From Flammeovirga pectinis (GTDB lineage: Bacteria; Bacteroidota; Bacteroidia; Cytophagales; Flammeovirgaceae), in the NCBI RefSeq assembly GCF_003970675.1, contig NZ_CP034562.1:1-64000 (forward strand): a stretch of DNA of 64,000 bases. The letters run 5' to 3'. The first letter of the stretch is position 1. Each line of letters opens with the position of its first letter. The notes beneath the pieces were generated by a model that was not told the origin of the DNA, did no database searches, and was given only the letters and a program-made list of their open reading frames with translations. Positions 17,829 through 26,379 of the stretch are shown in pieces. The translations under genes and the position numbers were made by a program.

Positions 17829-17910
17829 GTTATGATAGTGTTTATATGGTTAGTATTTTTATCGAAATTATTCACAAAAGAACTACATAAGTTTCTATTT
17901 TTCTATAAAT

Positions 17911-18396
17911 ATGAGTAATCAATTACTAACAGACTTCGGGAATATCTTTTTATTTATACTTGTTGGCTTAATCTTCGCTCTTGGAGGGTTGTTTACAGCT
18001 ATGATACTGAGACCCAGACGTCCTAGCGAAGAGAAGTTAACTACTTACGAAAGTGGTGAGGATCCTATTGGCTCTGCATGGGGGAGTTTTAATATTAGGT
18101 TTTATATTGTTGCATTAATATTTTTATTATTCGAAGTAGAGATATTATTCTTATTTCCTTGGGCAACTGTTTTTGGGGATCCTGATAAAATTGAAAGTAC
18201 AAATGGTATCTGGGGCTGGTTTGCATTAGTGGAGATATTTTTATTTGTAGGAATACTTATTTTAGGCTTAGCCTATGTATGGCGAAAAGGATTTTTAGAT
18301 TGGGTAAAACCATCAAATGTTCACCAAGCAGTAGAAAAACAAGATTTTGATAAAGCTCCTTACGAGCAATTCAATAAAAAATTCATAAACAAATAA
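17911..18396 (+). CDS. nuoA: NADH-quinone oxidoreductase subunit A
   Basis: Membrane subunit of respiratory complex I, 161 aa. Three membrane spans are visible (about 10-33, 65-85 and 105-127). The conserved loop [24 protein letters not shown] followed by [15 protein letters not shown] is diagnostic for NuoA. A C-terminal extension of about 30 charged residues follows the last span. Unusually, no other nuo gene is next to it: a lipoprotein gene begins 4 bases later in the same direction, so they probably share a transcript. Confidence 0.93.
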   Translation: MSNQLLTDFGNIFLFILVGLIFALGGLFTAMILRPRRPSEEKLTTYESGEDPIGSAWGSFNIRFYIVALIFLLFEVEILFLFPWATVFGDPDKIESTNGIWGWFALVEIFLFVGILILGLAYVWRKGFLDWVKPSNVHQAVEKQDFDKAPYEQFNKKFINK

Positions 18397-18400
18397 ACTA

Positions 18401-19798
18401 TTGGAGCTTAAGCATCTTTTTATAACGACACTTTTGGGGTTACTATTTACATTACCTTCATGTGAACCAACAGATGAGGTTTTATCAACAGACCCTAGCA
18501 TCTCTTTGATTTTTTCACAGGATACTGTTTTTTTTGATACGCTTTATACATCTAAAGAAGATGAAAATATAGATATGAGCAGTATTGCGAAAAGGTTTAC
18601 AGTTTATAATCCAAGTGGAAATGCTATAAATATATCTGAGATATCACTAAACGATCCCAATGATGTATATTCATTATTAATAAATGGAGATGCATCTAGT
18701 TCTGTAGAGAATACTTTTTTGAGGGGAGGAGATAGTATGATTATAGTGGCTGAAGCTAATATTCCATATGAAGATGAGAGCACTATACGTGAGTTTAGTG
18801 CGGATGTTAATCTTTTTACTAATGGTAATAAGCAAAATGTTGTTTTAAATGCATTCGGAGAAGATCCTTACTACATAGCTGGAGGTAATGTAGTAATAGG
18901 CGATTTAATTTGGGATCCTGGTAGAACTTACTTATTGATAGATTCTTTATATATAACAGAAGGTTCTTCATTAACTATTAATGCTGGAGCAAGGTTAGTT
19001 TTTGATAATAATGCAAAAATTCAAGTCAGTGGATCTCTTCAATTATTGGGAACCCCTCAAGATACTATTTGCTTAGAAAGTAAGAGGTTAGATGGAAAGT
19101 ATGAAAATTCACCGGGACAATGGGGAGGTGTGATATTTGATTCATTAAGTCATGATAATAAGATATATGGTTCTCATATAAAAAACTCTACTTATGGCCT
19201 TTATATATATCATCCAGATAATGATGATGTTATTGATTTAGATATCCAAAATTCAACAATTCATAATGTATCATTAGTTGGAGTATCCTCTATAAAAGCA
19301 GATGTTAGAATAGTAAATACAATTATTAGTCACACGGTTAGTTATGCATTTGCTCAAGCATCAGGAGGAGTTTGTGAGTTTCTTTATAATACTATTGTAA
19401 ACGAAAATACAGGTTATTATAGAGATGTTCCGTCAGTTGCTTTTGAATCTATATTGGATAACACCCAAGACAATGAAGAAATTAAACTTACACTTACTAA
19501 TAATATTATTTGGGGTAGTTTATCAAATGAATTTAATGTTTCAGACGGGGTGTCATTAGTTTCACTAACGAATAATATAATTAAAACAACCTCTGATGAG
19601 TATTCTGATAATAACATCTTAAATCAAGATCCATATTTTAGATATCCATATTCTTATAATTTTTCTTTGGCAGACGATAGTCCAGCAAGAGGAAAAGCAC
19701 TTAGTATACCTAATATAACAATTGATCAAATTGGAAACCCACGTACTACTACTCCCGATATTGGGGCGTTACAATGGGTAGAAGAATTGAAAGAATAA
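18401..19798 (+). CDS. Lipoprotein with right-handed beta-helix
   Basis: Exported protein of 465 aa. The N-terminus (ELKHLFITTLLGLLFTLPSC) is a lipoprotein signal with the lipobox LPSC at residues 17-20. The middle (about 155-440) carries repeated Ile/Asn-rich strands such as LTINAGARLVFDNNAKIQVSG, WGGVIFDS and TLTNNIIWG, typical of parallel beta-helix proteins. It ends in the DIGALQW motif common in Bacteroidota beta-helix lipoproteins. A TTG start is used because the frame has a stop 13 bases upstream and no ATG. It sits 4 bases after nuoA. The function is unknown. Confidence 0.75.
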   Translation: MELKHLFITTLLGLLFTLPSCEPTDEVLSTDPSISLIFSQDTVFFDTLYTSKEDENIDMSSIAKRFTVYNPSGNAINISEISLNDPNDVYSLLINGDASSSVENTFLRGGDSMIIVAEANIPYEDESTIREFSADVNLFTNGNKQNVVLNAFGEDPYYIAGGNVVIGDLIWDPGRTYLLIDSLYITEGSSLTINAGARLVFDNNAKIQVSGSLQLLGTPQDTICLESKRLDGKYENSPGQWGGVIFDSLSHDNKIYGSHIKNSTYGLYIYHPDNDDVIDLDIQNSTIHNVSLVGVSSIKADVRIVNTIISHTVSYAFAQASGGVCEFLYNTIVNENTGYYRDVPSVAFESILDNTQDNEEIKLTLTNNIIWGSLSNEFNVSDGVSLVSLTNNIIKTTSDEYSDNNILNQDPYFRYPYSYNFSLADDSPARGKALSIPNITIDQIGNPRTTTPDIGALQWVEELKE

Positions 19799-19815
19799 AC
19801 TGAACAATCAAACTC

Positions 19816-20694
19816 GTGAAAAACTTCATTACTTTAACACTTTTAGTTTTTGGGTGCGTATCATCTTATGCCCAAAAAAAGACTGAATTAGAACTAATTA
19901 CATTAAAACAATTATTTGAATATACTTACCGATATGATCTTAGTGGTATATCTCATTATAAAGATTCAATTTTTGTAGTAGCAGATAAAAAGGATAATCC
20001 ATTTATTTATCAAGTGAATTGGGATATTGAAAACTTTACTGTTTCTCCTATTGCTGATATACCAATAAAAGGAAAAATTGATCTTGAAGGAATTGCTATT
20101 GGAGGGGATATAGCTTATTTGATAAATGAATCTAATAATGAAGTCTATACCTTAAACTTACAATCAAGAGTTTTAAATAAACTGTTGATAAATTGGCAGA
20201 CTTTAGAATCACCTAAAAAAGAATGGTTACATAATGCTGGTTTTGAAGGTGTAGCAATTGATGTCGATAAGAATGTATTGTATTTAGCTAAAGAAAGACA
20301 GCCAAAACTAATAATTAAGATTGACCTAAAATCATTAGAAATAATTGAAGTTTTTAAGACATCCAATAAGTGTAGTAATGATTATGCAGATCTATGCTTC
20401 TATGAAGGCTATTTATACGCATTAGAAAGGAATGGAATGTGTATAGTTAAAATAGATCCCAAAAATAATAAAGAAATAGCACATTACAGTTTTAGAAAAT
20501 CAGTTAGTAATAAAGGAGAGCGTTTGTATGAACCAGTTAAATATGGAATGGCTGAAGCTCTAATGGTAAAAAATAATGAAATATGGGTAGGTTTTGATAA
20601 TAACGGAGTATCCGTTTCAGAATTTGGAAAAAGTAAATATGGCCTAACGGGTTCTGCACCTATTTTATTAAAATTTAAACTACCCAGTAAGTAG
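19816..20694 (+). CDS. Exported beta-propeller protein (phytase/SdiA-regulated-like)
   Basis: Protein of 292 aa starting at GTG, with a signal peptide (KNFITLTLLVFGCVSSYAQ). The cysteine at residue 14 could serve as a lipobox, but cleavage after AYAQ-type SSYAQ is as likely. The rest has repeated strands ending in acidic turns: LEGIAIGGDIAYLINE, FEGVAIDVDKNVLYLAKE and DYADLCFYEGYLYALE. This resembles the phytase-like or SdiA-regulated propeller group. No catalytic residues can be fixed. It follows the beta-helix lipoprotein by 17 nt and is likely in the same operon. Confidence 0.55.
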   Translation: MKNFITLTLLVFGCVSSYAQKKTELELITLKQLFEYTYRYDLSGISHYKDSIFVVADKKDNPFIYQVNWDIENFTVSPIADIPIKGKIDLEGIAIGGDIAYLINESNNEVYTLNLQSRVLNKLLINWQTLESPKKEWLHNAGFEGVAIDVDKNVLYLAKERQPKLIIKIDLKSLEIIEVFKTSNKCSNDYADLCFYEGYLYALERNGMCIVKIDPKNNKEIAHYSFRKSVSNKGERLYEPVKYGMAEALMVKNNEIWVGFDNNGVSVSEFGKSKYGLTGSAPILLKFKLPSK

Positions 20695-20824
20695 AGTAAA
20701 TTCAAATGTTTGTCAACAAAACTAACTATTAGTGCTAGAATTCAGTTGATTAATATGAAAGCGTATATAAATAAGTAAGGAATTGTAAAAGATATTTAAT
20801 TAGGTGCTTTTTTTTGCTAACTAC

Positions 20825-20855
20825 TTGTTTTACAAAAAAAAGTGTTATACTTTTG
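20825..20855 (+). promoter_or_regulatory. Promoter of the rplP-led ribosomal operon
   Basis: TTG at 20825-20827 is followed after 20 nt by TACTTTTG at 20848-20855, a perfect TAnnTTTG. It lies 186 bp before rplP and would start transcription near 20862, giving a leader of about 180 nt. Confidence 0.75.
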
Positions 20856-20861
20856 CAGTCC

Positions 20862-21040
20862 AAACCTCGGGAAACTACGTTTATTTATAGACATAAGCGA
20901 AAGTCCTAAACTACTTTGTAATAAGAAATATTAATTCTGTTATATTGGAATTTAGCCATTCGAGCTTAAGTATTCCGAGACGTTTGTGCACTTAGACATC
21001 GCAGGAAGTTCCTGTGTGTGGGTAAATAACAGAATCGACA
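20862..21040 (+). promoter_or_regulatory. Structured 5' leader before rplP
   Basis: Untranslated leader with no open frame of note. ATTCTGTTAT at 20934-20943 pairs perfectly with ATAACAGAAT at 21026-21035, a 10-bp stem whose 3' arm ends 5 nt before the rplP ATG. Inside are GGAAT/ATTCC (20947-20975 region) and CAGGAA/TTCCTG (about 21002-21014). Such a fold could let a ribosomal protein control translation of the operon, as in other r-protein leaders. It does not match one I know. Confidence 0.5.
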
Positions 21041-21466
21041 ATGTTACAGCCAAAAAGAGTCAAGTTCAGAAAGAGACAGAAAGAAAGAAGTAGAAGCCAT
21101 GGTGTTGCTCAACGCGGCCATAGCATCTCTTTTGGTAGCTTCGGTCTAAAGGCACTTGAAGGTAGCTGGATTACTGCTCGTCAAATTGAGGCATCTCGTA
21201 TTGCGATGACTCGTGCGATGAAACGTGAAGGTCAGGTATGGATTAGAATCTTCCCTGATAAACCAGTTACAGCAAAGCCAGCCGAAGTACGTATGGGTAA
21301 GGGTAAAGGTGCCCCTGCTTATTGGGTTGCTCCAGTGAAAGCCGGAACAATCTTGTTCGAATCTGATGGAGTATCAATTGAAAGAGCACAGGAGTCAATG
21401 AGATTGGCTGCCCAAAAGCTCCCAATCAAAGTGAAGTTTGTGGTCAGACCAGACTACGTTGGATAA
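21041..21466 (+). CDS. rplP: 50S ribosomal protein L16
   Basis: L16, 141 aa, binds 23S rRNA near the A site and tRNA acceptor. The start [16 protein letters not shown] and the core [15 protein letters not shown] are unmistakable. Normal length. It is the first gene of the cluster here; rpsC and the other S10 genes that usually precede it are not upstream. Confidence 0.98.
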   Translation: MLQPKRVKFRKRQKERSRSHGVAQRGHSISFGSFGLKALEGSWITARQIEASRIAMTRAMKREGQVWIRIFPDKPVTAKPAEVRMGKGKGAPAYWVAPVKAGTILFESDGVSIERAQESMRLAAQKLPIKVKFVVRPDYVG

Positions 21467-21474
21467 GCTGAGAG

Positions 21475-21807
21475 ATGAAAACAAAAGATCTAAAGGAACA
21501 GGTGAAAGGCATGTCTTCAGAAGAGCTTGCAGAGAATGTTAAAACTTCTCAAAAGCAATTAGAAGATCTTGCTTATGCTCATGCAGTTTCACCATTGGAG
21601 AACCCAATGCAATTAGGAATACTTAGAAAGCAAGTAGCACGTCTTAAGACTGAGTTACATGTTAGAGTAACTATTGAATTGGAGGAAAAGGTTAAAGCGG
21701 AAAACGTTACTCGTGAAACATCGGTAGAGTTCTTGCAAAAGAATACGTTTTTAGCACCTGTAAACAAGAAGATGGTTTTAAGAGCTATCGAGAAAGTTAA
21801 CAACTAA
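21475..21807 (+). CDS. rpmC: 50S ribosomal protein L29, C-terminally extended
   Basis: L29 sits at the peptide exit tunnel. The usual domain is at residues 1-65 ([18 protein letters not shown] to [16 protein letters not shown]). The protein is 110 aa, about 45 longer than most L29: the extra part ([16 protein letters not shown] to IEKVNN) is helical and charged. It follows rplP by 8 nt and precedes rpsQ, the standard order, which confirms the identity despite the extension. Confidence 0.95.
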   Translation: MKTKDLKEQVKGMSSEELAENVKTSQKQLEDLAYAHAVSPLENPMQLGILRKQVARLKTELHVRVTIELEEKVKAENVTRETSVEFLQKNTFLAPVNKKMVLRAIEKVNN

Positions 21808-21818
21808 GATACCTGACA

Positions 21819-22073
21819 ATGGAAAGAAATTTCAGAAAGCAACGTACCGGAGTAGTTGTAAGTGACAAAATGGACAAGTCAATCACGGTGGTAGTGGAAA
21901 CACGTCAAAAACACCCGATGTACGGTAAGTATATCAAGAAGACGAAGAAATTTATGGCACACGACGAAGGTAACACTGCCGGTATCGGAGATACCGTAAG
22001 AATCATGGAGACGCGCCCATTGAGCGCGCGTAAACGTTGGAGATTGGTGGAGGTAGTAGAGAAAGCGAAGTAA
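21819..22073 (+). CDS. rpsQ: 30S ribosomal protein S17
   Basis: S17, 84 aa, an early 16S rRNA binder. [19 protein letters not shown] and the [15 protein letters not shown] segment are typical of the OB-fold family. Normal length and place in the spc-type order, 11 nt after rpmC. Confidence 0.98.
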   Translation: MERNFRKQRTGVVVSDKMDKSITVVVETRQKHPMYGKYIKKTKKFMAHDEGNTAGIGDTVRIMETRPLSARKRWRLVEVVEKAK

Positions 22074-22147
22074 TTCAATTTTTCTAACCATCAAAAAAAT
22101 TAAAATTTTACAATCACCAAGTAAAGAATCCTTAATAGGATAGGACA

Positions 22148-22516
22148 ATGATACAACAGGAATCAAGACTGTCAGTAGCAGATAACTCAGGCGCAAAAGA
22201 GGTACTTTGTATCCGCGTATTGGGTGGTACACGTAAGCGTTATGCTAGCGTGGGCGACAAAATTGTCGTTTCTGTGAAATCAGCTATCCCTTCTTCAAAT
22301 GTAAAGAAAGGGACTGTATCTAAAGCGGTTGTTGTAAGAACAAAAAAAGAAGTTCGTAGAAAGGACGGTTCTTACATTCGTTTCGAAGACAATGCAGCAG
22401 TTTTATTAACTGCTACAGATGAGCCGAGAGGCACTCGTATCTTCGGACCAGTCGCAAGAGAGCTTCGTGAGAAGCAATTTATGAAAATCGTTTCGTTAGC
22501 ACCTGAGGTACTCTAA
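22148..22516 (+). CDS. rplN: 50S ribosomal protein L14
   Basis: L14, 122 aa, lies at the subunit interface. [19 protein letters not shown] and the [17 protein letters not shown] core are near-universal. A 74-nt AT-rich gap separates it from rpsQ. Confidence 0.98.
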   Translation: MIQQESRLSVADNSGAKEVLCIRVLGGTRKRYASVGDKIVVSVKSAIPSSNVKKGTVSKAVVVRTKKEVRRKDGSYIRFEDNAAVLLTATDEPRGTRIFGPVARELREKQFMKIVSLAPEVL

Positions 22517-22521
22517 GAGTT

Positions 22522-22845
22522 ATGAATAGAAAATTCCATATCAAACAAGGCGACAAAGTAGCGATCATCTCTGGTAACCATAAAGGTACAGAAGGTGTAG
22601 TACTTACTGTCGATCGTGAGAAGGAGCGTGCCACTGTTGAAGGAGTGAATATGGTAACCAAACACATTAAACCAACTGCTGAAAAGCCAGAAGGTGGAGT
22701 GAAAAAAATGGAAGCGCCAATTCACGTCTCTAACATCATGTTAATCGATCCTGAAACGGGTAAATCAACTCGCGTAGGTCGTAAGCTAGACGAAAACGGT
22801 AAGTTGAAAAGATATTCTAAGAACACTGGAAAATTTATCGACTAA
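22522..22845 (+). CDS. rplX: 50S ribosomal protein L24
   Basis: L24, 107 aa, an assembly-initiating KOW-domain protein near the exit tunnel. The KOW motif is [19 protein letters not shown] at about residues 7-25. Its stop overlaps the rplE start by one base (TAATG). Confidence 0.98.
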   Translation: MNRKFHIKQGDKVAIISGNHKGTEGVVLTVDREKERATVEGVNMVTKHIKPTAEKPEGGVKKMEAPIHVSNIMLIDPETGKSTRVGRKLDENGKLKRYSKNTGKFID

Positions 22846-23396
22846 TGGCTACAGCGACAAGATTAAAGGACAAATACCAGGCAGAAATCGTTCCTACATT
22901 AAAAGAACGTTTCAATTACAAGTCTGTAATGCAAGTTCCAAAATTGGAAAAGATTATCATCAACCGTGGTGTTGGTGAGGCAGTTGCAGATAAAAAGCTC
23001 GTAGATGTTGCAATAGAAGAAATAACTACTATTGCAGGTCAAAAAGCAGTTCCAACGATGTCAAAGAAATCAATCTCGAACTTCAAATTACGTGAGGATA
23101 TGCCAATTGGCGCTCGTGTAACTTTAAGAGGTGACAGAATGTATCAATTCTTAGATCGTTTGATCACAATTGCTATTCCTCGTGAACGTGACTTCCAAGG
23201 TATCAAAGATAAATTGGATGGTCGTGGTAACTACACTTTAGGTGTTAAGGAGCAGATCATTTTCCCTGAGATCAAACTTGATCAAGTGAAAAAAGTAACA
23301 GGTATGGACATTACGTTCACTACTTCTGCTAAATCTGATGAGGAAGCTTACGAGTTACTCAAGTTATTTGGAATGCCTTTTAAGAAAAAGCAGTAA
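22845..23396 (+). CDS. rplE: 50S ribosomal protein L5
   Basis: L5, 183 aa, contacts 5S rRNA and P-site tRNA in the central protuberance. [20 protein letters not shown] and [21 protein letters not shown] are typical. Normal length, translationally coupled to rplX. Confidence 0.98.
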   Translation: MATATRLKDKYQAEIVPTLKERFNYKSVMQVPKLEKIIINRGVGEAVADKKLVDVAIEEITTIAGQKAVPTMSKKSISNFKLREDMPIGARVTLRGDRMYQFLDRLITIAIPRERDFQGIKDKLDGRGNYTLGVKEQIIFPEIKLDQVKKVTGMDITFTTSAKSDEEAYELLKLFGMPFKKKQ

Positions 23397-23408
23397 ACAC
23401 GAGAAACT

Positions 23409-23678
23409 ATGGCAAGAGAAGCGATAAAAGCGAGAGAGCGTAAGCGTGAAAGACTTGTGGCAAAGTTCGCAGACAAGCGCAAAGCTCTAAAAGAAGCAGG
23501 TGATTGGGAAGGTTTAGATAAACTTCCTAAAAACTCTTCACCAGTACGTTTACACAATCGTTGTAAACTAACTGGACGTCCAAAAGGTTACATGCGTAAA
23601 TTTGGTATCTCACGTGTTACTTTCCGTGAGATGGCATCAGCAGGTAAAATCCCAGGCGTTACAAAATCGAGCTGGTAA
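23409..23678 (+). CDS. rpsN: 30S ribosomal protein S14, zinc-free form
   Basis: S14, 89 aa, in the 30S head. It is the long form with RNRCxLTGRPxG-like [17 protein letters not shown] and [16 protein letters not shown] at the end. Only one cysteine remains, so the zinc ribbon of the short form is absent. Confidence 0.97.
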   Translation: MAREAIKARERKRERLVAKFADKRKALKEAGDWEGLDKLPKNSSPVRLHNRCKLTGRPKGYMRKFGISRVTFREMASAGKIPGVTKSSW

Positions 23679-23731
23679 TTAAAATTTAGGAACCTACGGC
23701 ACTATATGTGCTGTAAAAATATTTGCAAGCA

Positions 23732-24136
23732 ATGGCAATGACAGATCCTATAGCAGACTACCTTACGAGGCTTAGAAACGCGATTAGCGCGAATAAGCGA
23801 ATCGTAGAAGTTCCTGCTTCTAAAATTAAGAAGCAAATGACTAAGGTACTGCATGAGAAAGGCTTCGTTCAAGGCTACAAGTTCGAGGATGGTGTAAATA
23901 CTCAAGGTGTGATCAAAATCGCATTAAAGTATCATCCCGTAACTAAGCAACCTGCGGTAGTTGATTTGGAACGTATTTCACGTCCAGGTCTCCGTAAGTA
24001 TGCTAACGCTAAGAGCATGCCGCGTGTACTTAATGGTTTAGGTATCGCAATCCTTTCAACTTCGAAAGGTGTGATGACTGACAAAGAAGCACGTGAATTG
24101 AATGTTGGTGGCGAAGTACTTTGCTACGTTTACTAA
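23732..24136 (+). CDS. rpsH: 30S ribosomal protein S8
   Basis: S8, 134 aa, binds the central domain of 16S rRNA and often represses its own operon. [15 protein letters not shown] and the C-terminal [20 protein letters not shown] are diagnostic. The ATG at 23732 is preferred to a TTG at 23723; another ATG two codons on is equally possible. Confidence 0.97.
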   Translation: MAMTDPIADYLTRLRNAISANKRIVEVPASKIKKQMTKVLHEKGFVQGYKFEDGVNTQGVIKIALKYHPVTKQPAVVDLERISRPGLRKYANAKSMPRVLNGLGIAILSTSKGVMTDKEARELNVGGEVLCYVY

Positions 24137-24219
24137 GAGTAAAAGAATACTTTTAACAAAATGGCTGACCGCTCTTCAATACATAGTATTTAGAAGACTT
24201 AAGCCTTAATTAGAAAACC

Positions 24220-24777
24220 ATGTCAAGAATTGGTAAAAAACCTGTAACTATTCCTTCAGGTGTCGAAATTTCAGTAACTGATGCTAACGTATTAGTAGTG
24301 AAAGGACAGAAAGGAGAGTTAACACAGGAAATCAAGAAAGACATCAACGTTGAGATTGAAGGTTCTGAAGTGCGTTTTGGACGTTCTTCAGACCATAAAG
24401 ACCACCGCTCTTTGCACGGTCTTTATAGAGCTTTAACTCAAAACATGGTGATTGGTGTATCTGAAGGATACAAAAAATCATTAGAGTTAGTTGGTGTTGG
24501 TTTTAAAGCATCGGTACAAGGTCAATTATTAGACCTTGATCTTGGTTATTCACACCGAATCCTTTTCCAAGTTCCAGCGGAAATTAAGGTGAGTGCTGAA
24601 ACAGCAAAAGGTCAACCGCCTGTAGTTCACATCGAAGGTGTGGACAAGCAATTGGTAGGACAAGTAGCTGCTAAAGTTCGCTCATTCAGAGAGCCAGAAC
24701 CATATAAAGGTAAAGGCGTGAAGTATGTTGGTGAAGAGATTAGAAGAAAAGCAGGTAAAGCTGCTGGTAAAAAATAA
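24220..24777 (+). CDS. rplF: 50S ribosomal protein L6
   Basis: L6, 185 aa, near the factor-binding site. Two repeated domains are visible, with GLYRALTQNMVIGVSEGYKK and the C-terminal EPEPYKGKGVKYVGEEIRRK signature. An 83-nt gap after rpsH holds no gene. Confidence 0.98.
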   Translation: MSRIGKKPVTIPSGVEISVTDANVLVVKGQKGELTQEIKKDINVEIEGSEVRFGRSSDHKDHRSLHGLYRALTQNMVIGVSEGYKKSLELVGVGFKASVQGQLLDLDLGYSHRILFQVPAEIKVSAETAKGQPPVVHIEGVDKQLVGQVAAKVRSFREPEPYKGKGVKYVGEEIRRKAGKAAGKK

Positions 24778-24782
24778 CAAGT

Positions 24783-25136
24783 ATGGCCACTAAGAAAGAT
24801 CTGAGAAGACTGAGAATCAAAAGGGGCATTCGTAAGAAGGTTTCTGGTACGCCAGAACGTCCTAGACTCTCTGTATATAAGAGTAATACTGCAATTTATG
24901 TGCAGTTGATCGACGACCTAAACGGCCGTACTGTTGCTGCTATAAGCTCTCGTGAGATTAATGCTGAAAGCAAATCTACGAACATAGCTTTAGCTTCAGA
25001 AGTAGGCAAAAAGGTTGCTGAAAAAGCTACTGCTGCTGGTATTTCTACGGTTGTTTTTGACCGTAACGGTTACCTTTACCATGGTAAAGTGAAAGCGTTA
25101 GCAGAAGGTGCTAGAGAAGGTGGTTTGAAATTCTAA
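24783..25136 (+). CDS. rplR: 50S ribosomal protein L18
   Basis: L18, 117 aa, carries 5S rRNA to the central protuberance. [20 protein letters not shown] and [24 protein letters not shown]-type C-terminus are typical. Five nt after rplF. Confidence 0.98.
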   Translation: MATKKDLRRLRIKRGIRKKVSGTPERPRLSVYKSNTAIYVQLIDDLNGRTVAAISSREINAESKSTNIALASEVGKKVAEKATAAGISTVVFDRNGYLYHGKVKALAEGAREGGLKF

Positions 25137-25149
25137 AGAGTTGTCAGAA

Positions 25150-25665
25150 ATGAAACAGAACGTAACAAAAGTAAAATCAGCCGATCTAGAGCTTACAGAA
25201 AAAGTTGTTGCTATCAAGCGTGTAGCTAAGGTAGTTAAAGGCGGTAGACGCTTCAGCTTTTCTGCAATCGTAGTTGTAGGTAACGGTGATGGTGTTGCAG
25301 GTTATGGTTTGGGTAAAGCCAACGAGGTAACTGACGCAATTACTAAAGGCATCGACGACGCTAAAAAGAACTTAATGAAGGTTCCAGTATTGAAAGGTAC
25401 TGTTCCACATCTTCAAAAAGGTAAATTTGGTGGAGGACGTGTTCTTATCAAACCTGCTTCTGCAGGTACTGGTGTTATCGCAGGTGGTGCGATGCGTGCA
25501 GTACTAGAATCAGCAGGTGTTCACGACGTATTGGCAAAGTCACAAGGTTCTTCTAACCCACATAACGTGGTTAAAGCAACTTTTGATGCACTACTTAAAT
25601 TGCGTGATCCACGCATGGTAGCTGACCAACGCGGAGTGAAATTGAGCAAAGTTTTTAACGGCTAA
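25150..25665 (+). CDS. rpsE: 30S ribosomal protein S5
   Basis: S5, 171 aa, shapes the mRNA entry and decoding fidelity. [20 protein letters not shown] and [14 protein letters not shown] are the double-stranded RNA-binding part. The ATG at 25150 is used; a TTG at 25141, three codons earlier, is an alternative start. Confidence 0.97.
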   Translation: MKQNVTKVKSADLELTEKVVAIKRVAKVVKGGRRFSFSAIVVVGNGDGVAGYGLGKANEVTDAITKGIDDAKKNLMKVPVLKGTVPHLQKGKFGGGRVLIKPASAGTGVIAGGAMRAVLESAGVHDVLAKSQGSSNPHNVVKATFDALLKLRDPRMVADQRGVKLSKVFNG

Positions 25666-25684
25666 TCAATAAATTTAATCTGTT

Positions 25685-25864
25685 ATGGCAAAGATCCGTA
25701 TTACTCAGGTTAGATCGTTGATCGGTCGTCCTGAAAGACAAAAACGCACAATTAAAGCGCTTGGTCTAGGAAAAATCAACAAATCTGTGGAGAAGGAAGC
25801 TAATCCTCAGATCCTTGGCATGGTTAAGGCTGTTGATCACCTAATCAGCGTGGAAGAGTTGTAA
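25685..25864 (+). CDS. rpmD: 50S ribosomal protein L30
   Basis: L30, 59 aa. MAKIRITQVRSLIGRPERQ followed by TIKALGLGKINKSVEKE and the C-terminal VKAVDHLISVEEL match the family fully. It lies in the expected slot between rpsE and rplO, 19 nt after rpsE. Confidence 0.96.
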   Translation: MAKIRITQVRSLIGRPERQKRTIKALGLGKINKSVEKEANPQILGMVKAVDHLISVEEL

Positions 25865-25872
25865 ATTCTTTG

Positions 25873-25880
25873 TACTTTTG
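25873..25880 (+). promoter_or_regulatory. Possible internal promoter before rplO
   Basis: TACTTTTG is a perfect -7 element, 9 nt after the rpmD stop and 44 nt before rplO. No TTTG at the right distance upstream was found, so it may add transcription only weakly. Confidence 0.35.
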
Positions 25881-25923
25881 CACAAGGCATTAGTACTTTA
25901 AAGGTATTAATTGGGAAACAGTC

Positions 25924-26373
25924 ATGAAACTGCATACACTAAGTCCTGCGAAAGGTGGAAAAGTTCGCCAAAATAAGCGCATAGGTCGTGGACAAGGTTC
26001 TGGTCGTGGAGGCACGTCTACACGTGGCCACAATGGAGCTAAGTCTCGTTCTGGTTACAGTCAGAAATTTGGCTTCGAAGGAGGTCAAATGCCATTACAA
26101 CGTCGCGTACCTAAGTTCGGATTCACCTCTCCTTTTAGAGTTGAATACAACGCAATCAATTTGGATCGTATCCAAAAGCTTGTTGAGGAAAAAGGCGTAA
26201 CAACTTTCGCATTTGAGACATTCGTGGAGTTGGGTATTATTTCAAAGAACGATAAAATTAAAGTTCTTGGGAATGGTGCTTTAACTGCAACAGTAGAGAT
26301 TTCGGCGAACGCTTTCTCTGCATCTGCTAAAGAGGCAATCGAAAAAGCAGGCGGAAAAGCGATTACATTGTAA
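25924..26373 (+). CDS. rplO: 50S ribosomal protein L15
   Basis: L15, 149 aa, a late-assembly core protein. The basic GRGQGSGRGGTSTRGHNGAKSR-type N-terminal extension and GFEGGQMPLQRRVPKFGF are hallmark features. Six nt before secY. Confidence 0.98.
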   Translation: MKLHTLSPAKGGKVRQNKRIGRGQGSGRGGTSTRGHNGAKSRSGYSQKFGFEGGQMPLQRRVPKFGFTSPFRVEYNAINLDRIQKLVEEKGVTTFAFETFVELGIISKNDKIKVLGNGALTATVEISANAFSASAKEAIEKAGGKAITL

Positions 26374-26379
26374 GAAGCT

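Noticed and set aside
20862-21040. A metabolite riboswitch in the rplP leader
   Set aside because: No known aptamer core is visible; an r-protein or translational leader is the simpler reading.
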